A stretch of 64,000 bases of DNA from Hemerocallis citrina (Eukaryota; Streptophyta; Magnoliopsida; Asparagales; Asphodelaceae), in NCBI GenBank assembly GCA_017893485.1, contig CM030358.1, positions 254,923,228 to 254,987,227 of the forward strand, written 5' to 3'. The position numbers and the translations under genes are program-made. Positions within the stretch are counted from its first letter, which is position 1. Each line of letters begins with the position of its first letter. The notes beneath the pieces were generated by a model that saw only the letters and a program-made list of their open reading frames with translations, did no database searches and was not told where the DNA came from. This document shows, piece by piece, positions 44,332 to 55,873 of this stretch.

Positions 44332-47300
44332 GTTTTTCATTTTGTGTATTTTGGAGTGTATTTTCTCTCTTGTATTTTTTCTGAACCATATATTGGAATC
44401 GTTTTCAATATATATGTTCGTTTTATTTCATTTTGATCTCTTTGTGTTGATTGGTTGTTTCTTTTATTTCGTTCTTCATTAGTTGTGTTCTTTCTTCATT
44501 TTGGTCTCGTTCTCTTTATTTTATTTTTGGGTGTTTGAGGTGGTGGTGTTTGGTTGTGATCCTATTTTCAATCCCATTACTGATCCCTATTTGATTACAA
44601 AAGCCATATTACCCAATCCTAGTTTGAATCCTATTCAATTTGATCCCCATTTGTCTTATTGGGTCAACCCTATTCATGCTCCTAATAAACCCATCAATCC
44701 AAATACCCATTAACCCTATTCACCTCTTATATATATCCCTACATCCCCTCACTAAAACCCTAACCCTAAAATCTAAAACCCTAGCCCCCGATCCCCCTCT
44801 CCTTGACCATCCCGACCATCTCCTACACCACCATAACAACCCTCTTGCACCAAAAATCCCTCTCCTCTCTCGTGGTGTTCTCTTGTGGCCGCAAGCCACT
44901 TTGATCATCTCTTGCTTTTGGAAGTATTGTTCGTGTGGAGGTTTTCGCTCTAGTTGCTTGGATTTGTTGATTCGTGGATTTTCGTTCGTGGGTTATGCTC
45001 GTTACTTCTAATTTGCATCGTTCTTCATCCCCGATTTAAGGCAAGTAACTTGTACTCCAATTCATTTGTTTGATACAAGTCAAAAAGTTCACCAATAGTG
45101 TAGTTGGGTCTAGAGACGACTCTTGTTTGTGTTTTGCTTGATGGGTTTTATTTCTATTGTGAAAACTTGACCATAGATGACTCACAACACAATCTTGACG
45201 TGAATTAACTTAGGATTTACCCGTTCTTGATTTTGATCATGTATGTAAGACTTGTGCTAGAGTTTGTGTTTTGGTTGAGACCCATGTGAAATACTTGGCG
45301 TGGAGATGTTAGATACCCTAATTTATGATGTTTAGACACTTGGTAGACTCTATTTCATGTTTGAGTGTGTTCGGACCAATTTTTTTGAATCTATGTCGAT
45401 TTTGTTTCTAGGGAAAAATCTGTAGTTTGTCGCTGTTCTGGTTTGATTGCTGTTTTGGACTATTTTAAAGTCAGTATCTTGATTCGGTATAAAACATGAG
45501 TTTTATATAATTTCTTCTACTTTCAAGCCCCTCTGAACTTGCTTGATTTTGTTTTTGTATGAGTGAGTTATGGCTGTTTTATTACAGAGGTTTCGATCTT
45601 TTCCAGATTCTGTTTGTCGGTAATTTTGATGACAAATCATTTTAAAGAACTATGCTACATATATTATTTTGATCCAAAACTTCGGTCAATGTTTCTTTAC
45701 CTAGTTAGGGGTTACCCAGAATTTTAATGGAATTTATTGATGAGTTTTATGTGTTTTTTAATGCTCGCTTATAAAATCTATACTTGCTGTATTTCGCTCG
45801 CTGATCTGTAAAGAACCTTATTTTCACTTTGATTCCTTTTACTGTATGAAAAATGTTTGTGAAATGTGAAAGTTAGTATATTTTATCTATGTTCATATCC
45901 CTTTGGTGGATTTGGATTTCGTTTCACTGGTTGCGAGATACTTCAGTTTTCGTACAGCAGTGTTGGGAATTCCAGATTTTCCAAAGTGTCGTTTCTTTAT
46001 GTTTTCTTATTTTTGATGACTGAACTAATTTTACTGGAATATTATGAAACTTTATATTTTTATTCTAGACATATAGGGGAATACCCCAGATTTTTTCTGA
46101 AATTATTTGAAAAGTTTTGATGCAGTTTTCCTGACTGAGAATTTGTTTACCTGATTCCTGGCAGAACATGTTTTCTGTTTTCAAATCTATTTTTAGTGAT
46201 GATGTTGTGAATTACTATATGACTTATTTATACTTGCTGGATTCATGTGGAAGTCTATTTTCCAGATCCTTCGACGGATCCTGATTTGGATGTCTGTAGT
46301 AGCGGGAATCACTGTTTTAGTACAACACTATCTTGCTGTCCTGAATTAGAAAACTAGTTGTTTTACCCTATTATGTGTTATCTTGGACCTGTACTTGTTT
46401 ATCTTGCACCTTGAACCTGATACATGTTTATACCCTGTTATCCTTGCTTTTTTTTGCAACACATACATGCATGCCTGATTATAATAATAAATGACCTAGC
46501 CGGAGTTAAGGGAAAGATCTAGTAGTACAGGAAACAGGCATAACCTAGTGGCTATCTTCCGAGTACATCTTCCTATAGGGAAGCATGCAGTTAGGTACAA
46601 ATATGAAAACGTGTACTTGGAAGAGGACCTGTGTCCTGCCTGCCTGTTACATGTTCAAGACTACATGATTCACGATCCTGTTACCTGTACCTAACTGCAT
46701 GCTTCCCTATAGGAAGATGTACTCGGAAGATAACCACTAGGTTATGCCTGTTTCCTGTACCTGACTGCATACTTCCCTTAGGAAGGTGTACTCGGAAGAG
46801 AACCACTAGGTTCTACCTGTTCCTGTTATTCCTGTTTCCTGTACCTAAGTACACTGCCCTATGGACTCCATTATGAAATCTAAAGCGAAACTGTTTGTTG
46901 TAGCAACTATATGTTGTGTTTTTTGGGGCGCATGAAGTGCTACCTAGATAGTTATAAAGCAAGACTTGACATAACCTGTTAACCTGTTTACCTGATTACC
47001 TGTTTACCTGTTACCTGCTTACCTGTTTACCTATTACCTGATATCTGTTACATGTTTACTTGTTTACCCATTTACTTGACACTTGATACATGTTACTTGT
47101 ACTTGTTAGTATTCCATGCTACTTGTTTCTATTTTCCTGATTCATGCTAGATATTATAATTCTGTTGACACACTTATACCATGCTAGGCTTGTTACTTAG
47201 AATTTTCTAACCCCTGTACTTGTATCCTACATTATAAGTTGCCCGTAACTTGCAATTGACGGGTACTTGTTTTCTCTTTCCTTCTTCTGCAAATTTACTA

Positions 47301-47698
47301 ATTGCAGATCAGGATGGACGACTGCCAGATGGTATTGGCGAGATGATGTACTAGTGCTGGATTTTTCTGCTTTATTATTATTATTACTTGTTGCTTGAAC
47401 TTGAATAAAATGTACTTGATGACTTGGATATTTATCTTGTATTTGGACGATGTGACCCAGGATATTTGATTTGTTCAGAACCTGATCATTTGAGATTATT
47501 ATATTTGATTTCAAGTAATTTCTGTTGGTATCTTGTTTCTATGTATGCATGCCTGGTTGTATCTTTTGATTCCGACTCTGATTATTCTTGTGTTATGTTG
47601 TAAAGATTCCTGAACAGCTTATGGATGATGAAAATCATTCGCTGGGCTTTTGTTATGTATCTGTATTCCGTATTCTTTTTGGAAAGCGGGGCATGATA
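44332..47698 (+). repeat. T1 5' LTR
   Basis: Starts TGTAACCCCTGTTTTTC, ends GCGGGGCATGATA. Contains tatatatat near 44730, telobox-like AAACCCTAACCCTAAA at 44754-44771, a GC-type donor context at 45041, a 74-bp inverted repeat pair at 46525-46760 and an attgcag acceptor ending 47307. Confidence 0.9.
46525..46845. repeat. Long inverted repeat plus direct copy in T1 LTR
   Basis: 46525-46598 is the near-perfect reverse complement of 46687-46760 (74 bp each, loop 88 bp); a further, diverged direct copy of the right arm runs from 46757 to about 46845. Confidence 0.88.
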
Positions 47699-47708
47699 GG
47701 GTTTTTAG

Positions 47709-47720
47709 TGGTATCAGAGC
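47709..47720 (+). other. T1 primer-binding site
   Basis: TGGTATCAGAGC, complementary to the 3' end of initiator tRNA-Met, ten bases inside the LTR end. Confidence 0.9.
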
Positions 47721-47869
47721 ACCAGGTTTGGCTAATGTATTAGTTGCCTAATATATTTGACAAGCTTGGCTCGAACTGGGATCGGCTCAATATTTCACCA
47801 ACCATGCATACATAAATGAAATTATACAAACTCAGATTCTGGATGCTAATTGTTTTTGGTTTTGTGCAG

Positions 47870-48870
47870 ACTATAGCTCATAGAGGTTCTACTTCTCAGT
47901 CGTAGGTTGATCCGATTGAGGCTATCACTACTGTGCTTGAGCGGTTGATTAATCAACAGCAAAACCACAGTGATCTTGTGATGGCTGCTCTTGAAGCTGC
48001 CCGGGTTCCGCCTCCTATTGTGCCTGTGCAGGTAAATCTTCCGCCTCGTCCAGGAACAGTTACAGATTTTATGAGGCTACATCCCGACCGTTTTTTCGGT
48101 ACTGAGATGCCTTTGGAGGCTGAACAGTGGTTGATCTGGACTAAGTGCTTGTTGTTAGCGGCTCGTGTTGCCGAGGCTGATCGGGTGGACATGGTTTCCA
48201 TCTAGCTGGTGGATCTGGCCCATATCTGGTGGATGGCCGAGTTTGAACGACTTGAGAGGCATATTGCTTGGGCTACTTTCACTCGGGGATTCTTGGAGAA
48301 GTTCTTCCCCAGTAGTACTTGAGTTAAGATGGAACAGCAATTCCTGGCCCTAAAACAGGTTAAGTCATTGTTCCATTTTGGATTTGTTATATAATTGTTC
48401 ATGCAATGTTGTAACATGGACTTTCTTGCAATAGGGTTCCAGGTCAGTAGATGAGTACGCAGCTGAGTTTACCAGACTTAGCCGCTTCGCTGCCATTCTT
48501 ATAGATGAGCTCAGGAGCAGGCTCGCGGTGGGGTGACTCCTTCTCAATGGACTGTTCCCGCTGCTGTTGCTAGGTCTTCTGGTGGACCTATTCGGAGGCC
48601 TATTTCCACCCATCCAGTCAGGGCAGCTCCTTATGCTTCTGCTGGTTCCCAGAGGGGTAGTTTCTGTGATTTCTGTCGGTTGCCTGGGCATGATAGCAGG
48701 GAATGTAGGCACGCCAATCGCCGATGCTTTAGTTGTGGCTCTACTAATCATACAGTGCGAGATTGTCCACAGCTGTTGCAGCAGTTGGCTCTTCCAGCCA
48801 GGGGTCCTGTTCAGCAAGCAGTTCCAGCTCGTGGTCCAGTTAGGCCACCGCTTCCTCCTCAATGTTAGAT
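47870..48870 (+). pseudogene. T1 gag, with an apparent intron and an internal deletion
   Basis: VLERLINQQQNHSDLVMAALEAA and LPPRPGTVTDFMRLHPDRFFGTEMPLEAEQWLIW are the chromovirus gag start. After stops at a Gln (CAG to TAG) and a Trp (TGG to TGA) the frame reads MEQQFLALKQ, is interrupted by 48359-48434, and resumes GSRSVDEYAAEFTRLSRFA. The piece between that and the zinc knuckles is shortened. Two zinc-binding segments follow, CDFCRLPGHDSREC and CFSCGSTNHTVRDC (C-X2-C-X4-H-X4-C), then a Gln/Pro-rich tail ending near 48867. Gag makes the particle. Confidence 0.85.
48359..48434 (+). other. Apparent spliceosomal intron in T1 gag
   Basis: 76 bp, GTTAAGT ... TTGCAATAG, T-rich. It separates ALKQ from GSRSVDEY, which are contiguous in the family, with no codon lost. 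Confidence 0.6.
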
Positions 48871-48879
48871 TGTTGGTCA

Positions 48880-49560
48880 TAGCACCGCTGTTCCGAGGAG
48901 AGGTCAGGCTTTCAACCTAACTGCTGCAGATGCTGAGTTAGCTGTGGATGTGGTTGTAGGTATCTTTTGTTTTATTGTTTTATTGTTTGTTGTTTCTCTT
49001 TATTTTATTCCTTCCTCTGTTTTATTTCTTTCCGTTTGCCCTTTCAACATTTGTTTTCCCTCATCTCTGTTCAACCATTCTTTTCTTTGTCGCTTTTGCT
49101 TTCTGTCTTAGGTATTGTGCTTGTGTGCTCTTTTTCTGCTCATGTTCTTTTTTATTCTGGGGCAACCCATTCTTTTGTCTCCTCTCGATTTGTCGCTCGC
49201 CATCAATTGGAATGCAGCAACATGTCAGAGGCTTGAAACATTGTGATAGGTGGTGGAGTTGTCATTTGTTTCCGTGAGTGCAGGCAATATTCCGTTGTTA
49301 TTGGGGACGAAGATTTCAAAGCCAACCAGATTATAATTGGAAATATAGGATTCGATATCATTCTCGGTATGGACTGGTTGGGTGAAGCCCATGCCATTAT
49401 TGACTGCCGTGCCAAGAAGGTTGTCTTCAGAATTTCAGATCGAGCAGAATTTGAGTTCCATGCCGAGGAGTCTTTCCTTGGCCGAACAAAGACTGCAGTT
49501 GAACAGGTAGATTGTGCGATGGAATTGCACTCAGGCTGTGAGGCTGCGCCTCTAGTAGTT
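48880..49560 (+). pseudogene. T1 protease region, with an apparent intron; active-site Asp lost
   Basis: AELAVDVVVG is split from IVLVCSFSAHVLFYSGATHSFVSSRFV by 48960-49111. The family has DSGATHSF; here Asp is Tyr (GAT to TAT), so the protease would be dead. A TGA at 49235 follows SNMSEA, then GGGVVICFRECRQYSVVIGDEDF, NIGFDIILGMDWLGEAHAIIDC and VVQDFLDIF lead into RT. Protease would process gag-pol. Confidence 0.85.
48960..49111 (+). other. Apparent intron in T1 protease region, bounded by a 7-bp direct repeat
   Basis: 152 bp, GTATCTT ... TGTCTTAG, very rich in T throughout. The sequence TAGGTAT occurs at both edges (48957-48963 and 49109-49115), as if an insertion with target duplication also supplied splice sites. 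Confidence 0.55.
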
Positions 49561-50648
49561 CAGGATTTCTTGGATATTTTTCTAGATGAGTTGCCTGGCC
49601 TACCCCCTGATAGGGAAGTGGAATTCGGTATTGATGTTCAGCCTGGAATAGTGCCAATATCGAAGAGTTCCTACAGGATGGCACCGGTTGAGCTGGCAGA
49701 GCTTAAGGTGCAGATTCAGCAGTTGCTTGATTTGGGTTTCATCAGACCTAGTGTTTCTTCTTGGGGTTCTCCGGTCCTTTTTGTTGACAAGAAAGATGGT
49801 AGTCGTCAATTGTGCATGGATATTGGGAACTGAACAGAGTTACTGTGAAGAATCGGTATTCGTTGCCCAGGATCAATGATTTGTTTGATCAGTTGTGTGG
49901 GGGTGCTATTTTCTCGAAGTTGGATCTTTGTTCTAGGTATCACCAAGTCAAGGTGAAGGCTGCGGATATACAGAAGACTGCTTTTAGGACTAGATACGGG
50001 CACTATGAGTATCTTGTGAAGCCATTCGCGGTCACGAATGCACCGGCTGTATTCATGAGTCTTATGAACCGGGTTTTCTCTCAGTTCTTGGATAGATTTG
50101 TGGTAGTCTTTACTGATGATATTTTGGTGTATTCTCGGAATCGGGAAGATCATGCTGAGCATCTTAGAGTGGTTCTGCAGACCCTGAGAGAGAATCAACT
50201 CTATAGGAAACTCAGCAAGTGCAAGTTTTGGTTCGACAGGATTTCTTTTCTGGGGCACATTATTTCTGGCAATGGTGTTTCTGTGGATCTGGCCAAGATT
50301 GAGGCTGTGAAGGATTGGCCTATTCCCAAGTCAGTTTTAGAGATCAGGAGTTTTCTTGGTTTGGCTGGCTATTATCGGAGGTTTGTTCAAGACTTTTCGA
50401 AGATAGCAGGATCGTTGACTAAATTGACTGGGAAGGATCAGAAGTTTTGTTGGTCTGATGAGTGCAATAAGACTTTTGTTGAGTTGAAGAACAGATTGAC
50501 GTCAGCGCCTGTGTTGACTATTCCCGATGGTTCAGGTGGATTTGTGGTTCACTGTGATGCTTTTGGTAAGGGTCTTGGAGCAGTTTTTATGTAGAAAGGC
50601 CGTGTTGTTGCGTATGCATCGAGGCAGTTGAGGCCGCATGAGAAGAAC
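49561..50648 (+). pseudogene. T1 reverse transcriptase and start of RNase H
   Basis: [63 protein letters not shown] are the RT fingers. A small indel near 49825 (CMDI, then YRELN-like) shifts the frame. Then [53 protein letters not shown] and [15 protein letters not shown] (catalytic FTDD, usual form FIDD) follow. [21 protein letters not shown] and [19 protein letters not shown] are the thumb. RNase H begins at [17 protein letters not shown], stop (Gln, TAG), KGRVVAYASRQLRPHEKN, where T2 splits it. Confidence 0.92.
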
Positions 50649-53600
50649 TGTAACTCCTGTTCCCCGTATTTGTATTTTATACTGTATTTTTCTCAATTGT
50701 ACTCTTTCATCTATTTGAGATCCTGTATTTTATTTCAGTTCGAATAAAATCATTATTTTTGTCTCAACTCAAATTGTGGATCGTTTTATCAATTTCATTT
50801 CTGTACCATTTGTATTGTTCTTTATGGAGAATGGACTAATCATCCTCATTCATCTCTCTAATCTCCATTTTAGTGCATTTTGATCATTTCTCCTGTTGGG
50901 CTCTTTTTGAATCGGATCCCCTAAACTCTCAAACCCGCAAACCCGCTAACCTAGTATTTAAACCCTACCCTAACCCTAATTACCCCTTCACTGTTAAACC
51001 CTAATCAAAACTACCGCCGCTAATCACCTTCTCCAATCTCCTTCGTCTCCATCTTTCTCGCCATCAACCCATCTCCACAACTCCACCACCTACTCGACTT
51101 CCGTTCTTCGTCAACCCCACAACACCACCACCACCTGCATCCACCACCATCACCCGAACCCAATCCACCTTCGAACCCAATTCTCGACCACCGCTCCAAA
51201 CCATCGTCTTCATCCACCCAACCTCGCAACCCGTCGCCTGTCACCGCCCCCATCACCTCGTCAGCCCTCGCCGCCTCGCCAACACCCCAACCCACTCCTC
51301 CGATCGCTCTCACCTCTGTTTCGAACCCACGAACAGAGGAGCACGCCGCCGTCGTCGCTTTCCGTCACCCTCGCTCCTCCGCCGTTGCTGCGTCGCTTCC
51401 CGACGTAGTGTCTCCGTCACTGCCGCAGTCCCCGCCATCTAAGCACCACACCGTTGCTTTCTCTCTCGCGCGCGGTTCGATCGAACGAAGGAGAACGAAG
51501 ACGAAGAACGAAGAAGAAGAGGATTAGGCGGGAGCGAATCACAGCCGTCAGATCGCGCCAAGATCCGCGCTGTGATCGCTGTTTCGTGTTTCGCCCACAC
51601 CGGATCCCAGACCGCTGCACCCTGTTCTGGCCTCAGATCCGCTGCTTCCCAGCGATCTGATTCGCCTGTTTTGCTGTCCCGTGTTCGTGCCGCACCGGAT
51701 CCGAAGTTGCTGTCCGCTGTTCTGGGCAGATCGTGTGTGCGAGGAAAACTCGATCTTTGGTATATTTTTGCACGCGCATTTCGAGGACATTTCCGGGGAT
51801 TTTTCTTCTCAGTTGCTTCAACAAGCGGAGATTTTAACCGTCGATTTAAGGCAAGTAACCTTGTACATCTTATTGTCCTAGTACAAGTCTCCTTGAAATA
51901 CCACATGTAGTTAGTTTGTGACTCTCCTTTGAAATATCATAGTAAAACAATTTGAACCTTCAAACTCACCAATCTAAGAGTCACAAAACTTCCTCGGACT
52001 CTTTTATCCCCTTGAACCTGTGAATCACATGGACATATGAATTAAGGACCCCTAGAAGTTGTAGACGCATATAAATTTAGTGTTTTGGCAAATTTGTGAT
52101 TATTATGACTTGAAAAATATTATTATTTGCTGTTTGATTCCCATTACCATGTATTTGTGCCACATAATGGTTTTAGACACCAAATTACATAATTCTATGA
52201 AATCTACATTAGTGAATTATTTCCCCATGTTGCTGTCTGGATTTTCTTTTGCGGTTTCGACCCTCTTATCTTTGGAATTTGGACCCGAGCCCTGAATATG
52301 AAACGTAGATCAGGATGTGTAGATGTCGATAGACTCCAAGTTGATCGAATTTGGAGCTACGGTTTAGGAGTTATGGCAGTTATACTGCAGCTGTGTCAGT
52401 AGACGCAGTTTTGCAAAACTGCTGTATAGATTTTCTTTGCAAATTATTTCAGCTGTGTAAACAGCGAGCGTTTGACTCCAAATTTTATATGTAGTTGCTG
52501 GACACCCTATAGGACATCTCCAATTTTTCTTAGAATTAATTTACATTATTTCACCCCTGTTTCACATGTATAAATACAAGAACACAAAATCTGCCTGAAC
52601 AAATGTAACAAGCCGGATTGAGGGAAAGACTATAGAGTGGACAACATAGGTAAGTGTACTCGGAAGGGGGCCCGTGTTTCCCAAGTTGTATGTTAAATGG
52701 AACTAAGTGCCACGTAGAACTAAGTGCCACGTCATGGGTGACGGGGGCCACCTCTAGAGCCTACGGGGGCCACCTCTAGAGCCCATTATATGTTTACATG
52801 ATGTATGTTTGAAATCACCTGGAACTAAGTGCCACGTAGAACTAAGTGCCACGTCATGGGTGACGGGGGCCACCTCTAGAGCCTACGGGGGCCACCTCTA
52901 GAGCCCATGGTTGATCACCTGCTAGTTTGATGCCTGAGTACACCGTCCTATAGACTCCATTACTAGGTCTAAACGTAACTGATTTGACTGTAGCAACCAT
53001 GTAGTATAATGGATGCATGTCGTGCTACCTAGATAGTAATAACTACAAGACTTGAACTTGACACCTGTCACTTGATACTTGATGATATGATACCTGAAAT
53101 TTGATACTTGATGATATGATACCTGAAATATGATACCTGAGACTTAAAGCCTGGAACTTGGACTTGCCAACTTGACATATGAGACCTGACATTTGAAATA
53201 ACATATGACACTAGACTTGAGTTTGACACTTGATATTTATTACCCTTATAGGTGTACCTGACATGTGTTTCACCACTAGCAGTTGTTATCCAATCTAGTT
53301 ATTAAGATGTTCCCTCTTGCTATCTAGTCTTTGAATTTGCCACTACTTCTTATAACCTTGCTTATTCTTGATTCCAATTCTTGTTTTCCCCTTTCTTGTA
53401 CTTGCTTTTACTATTTGTGGCCCTAGCTTGCACTAAGGGTATTTTCTCTTGTTTCCCCTTCGTTTTCCTGTTTATATTTTTTTTAAGCAGACTTGGGAGA
53501 CAAGTTATCTGCTGGAATTGGCGAGCAGACATTTCAGGTTTTGCTTGGAGCAAGGACCTGTTGCTTTTCTTAAGGTATTTATTTCTTCTGCTGTATAAGA

Positions 53601-53838
53601 CTTGTTCCCGAGTTTACACTTGATCCAGACATGAGAACTATTTGAATATTATTATTTGTTTAAATTGTTTTCTGTTGCTTAATAAGTTATTCATGCATAC
53701 TTGGTTTTATATATCTCTCTTGTTATATATGCTTGTTGTGATGCTGAGTCGATCCTACAGCTTATGGATGATTGAGAAATCATTCGCTGGGCTTAGTCAT
53801 GCACTCGTATTCCGTATTTTGGGAAGCGGGGCGTGACA
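50649..53838 (+). repeat. T2 5' LTR
   Basis: 3,190 bp, TGTAACTCCTGTTCCCCG to GCGGGGCGTGACA. TATA-like GTATTTAAACCC near 50954 is followed by ACCCTAACCCTAA. GC-type donor context TTTAAG/GCAAGTAA at 51851, acceptor ttttaagcag ending 53490. Repeats containing AACTAAGTGCCACGT and GGGGGCCACCTCTAGAGCC at 52693-52910. Confidence 0.92.
52693..52910. repeat. Nested tandem repeats with CCACGTCA motifs in T2 5' LTR
   Basis: Two larger copies (from about 52699 and 52820), each built of two AACTAAGTGCCACGT units and two GGGGGCCACCTCTAGAGCC units. In the 3' LTR the second copy has lost one unit (58625-58690). Confidence 0.88.
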
Positions 53839-54915
53839 AGGTTTTTAGTGGTATCAGAGCTCAGGTTTGGCTAATGTGTTAGTTTAACTAATACATTAGA
53901 CAGGCTTGACTCAGTCAGGATTAACTCAACATTAAACAGGCCATGCAACCACATGAATAATTTAATAGTCAACTCGATCTGGATACAAGTCTTATCCCAT
54001 CCATTTTGATTTCTTCATATCCAATTCTTTGACTCCTTGCTTCCTTCCATCTCTTGCATTCGTCCTGATTTGTTGATTTCTTATTGGGTGCAAATTATTC
54101 TTCCGTACCCCTATTCTTTTGATTCTGATGCAAGCGATCTTTTATTTTCTGCTTGCCTCGTTGATCCCCTCTTATTCCAGTTCGTGTGACGTTTATTGCT
54201 CTTCGTGCCTTGCATTCTTCTTCAACTGTTGACTCACTCGGAGTATCATGCTCTGCCATAATCTCTTCAATTTCCGATTTTGCCCTCATCCTCCTTCCTT
54301 CACATTCAATTCCTTAATTTTCTTTCGTCCCTTCTAGTCATCATTCTCTTTAACTTCTTATTGGATGTAGCTTCATTTTTCTCCTACTTATTTTTCTCTT
54401 TATAATTATTTTTCCGAATACTTTATATACTTCGATGATTAATTATTATATTTATTTTCGATCTTCTATAAAAATGTTTCTCAACAAAGATTTTATTATT
54501 TCGAACAATGATGTATTTTAACTACACTTTTCATTTTTGATCGACTATATGTTTCTACTGGATTATTTTGATAAGACAAATTCTTATTTTGTTGCATCAT
54601 GCTATTATTACTACTATTATTATTGCTATTAATTTCGTTATCATTACTAGTATTATTATTATTGTTACTACTATTGATGTTCTTATTGTTGTTTTCATTA
54701 TTTTATTAATATTGTTAATATTAAATTACTTCCACAAAAATGTTGGGTACAAACTATATCTTGTCTTGCATTATTATTTTTACTAGTGTTGTTGATATTT
54801 CAATATTATTGTTATTGACACTATTATTTTTATCGATACTATTATTATATTTATTATTGATTTGTTTTGAGCCCGAGCGTGCTTATTTTATATATATTTC
54901 ACCACTTCGGTGCAA

Positions 54916-55075
54916 CCTAATGTCGAGATGGCAAATATGCAACTCGATGTCAATGGAGGCAAATTGCAACTGGATATCGGCGAGGCAAAATGTGCAGCCG
55001 AATATTTGGATGGCAATTTGAAACCTGATGTCGTGAAGGCAAATATGCAACTTGATGTTAGGGAGGCAAGATTTT
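54916..55075. repeat. Minisatellite of 27-30 bp, about five copies, in T2
   Basis: Units of the form gaGGCAAATATGCAACTcGATGTC. On the minus strand they keep an open frame with a nine-residue period (units such as LPNIKLHIC, LHDIRFQIA, LADIQLQFA). Confidence 0.75.
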
Positions 55076-55818
55076 CTACCTATTGTTAATTGATATTTCA
55101 AGACTCGTTACTTATATAAATGAAACTGATGGTAAGAGAATACTTTCGTTATTATTGGTATTATTAATATTACTGTCATTTCAATTGATGTTATTATTAT
55201 CGTTTTCATCATCTTTATTACTGTTATTATTTTTATTATTATTACTGTTGCTTTATTGATATTATTGTTATTTTGATATTGTCATATTATTATTATCATT
55301 GTGGATATTATTTTTAATGCTATTATTATTATTATTGCATTATTTTCATGAATGTGTTGAATTCTATTTTGTCATGTATGTATTATCGTTATTATTAGTA
55401 TTGTTGATATTTTTATTTCATCGTATTATTATTACCTGTATGATTATGACAATTTTTATTTCTGTTATTATTATTGTTATTATTATTATTTTGTTTCTAT
55501 TATTACTAATTTTATTATTATCATTGTTATATTTAATTTTTTATTATTGTTATTATTATTTTGTTACTATGGATATTATTATTATTGATATTGTGGTGTT
55601 ATTATTTCTGTTAAAAGCCATTAATTTTGATATATATATTCTATCTTTTAATTATGAAGATTGAAGCTCAAGCCTTATATCCATTTTGCATTATTGTCTA
55701 TCTCTATTTGGAGTCCATACTCTCTTTGATCTTGGTGTCTCATTCCTTTCTTCCTGCTCGGATCGTTGCTTGGTGTCACGTTGTCTACAACGACATGTCT
55801 GGAGCTTGGAGTGTCACC

Positions 55819-55873
55819 ATCAGAGTAGCGCAGCGGAAGCGTGGTGGGCCCATGACCCACAGGACTCAGGATC
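55819..55873 (+). pseudogene. Initiator tRNA-Met fragment (5' 55 nt) inside T2
   Basis: From ATCAGAGTAGCGCAGCGG to CAGGATC the sequence aligns without gaps to positions 1-55 of plant initiator tRNA-Met with four mismatches (positions 9, 36, 46, 48), by comparison with the well-known plant sequence. The CAT anticodon and most of the D and anticodon arms are kept. The match stops in the T arm, so the 3' side of the acceptor stem and most of the T arm are missing and no functional tRNA is expected. T2's own primer site matches the 3' end of this same tRNA. Confidence 0.8.

Noticed and set aside
44754..44771. Interstitial telomere or chromosome end
   Set aside because: Only two to three CCCTAAA-like units, repeated at the same place in each LTR copy, so it is an LTR motif.
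51572..51910. 112-codon open frame conserved perfectly at 57356-57694
   Set aside because: The two places are the two LTRs of T2, identical because of the retrotransposition cycle, not because of selection on a protein.
55819..55873. A functional initiator tRNA gene
   Set aside because: The 3' part of the T arm and the acceptor strand are missing and there are four mismatches, including next to the anticodon.
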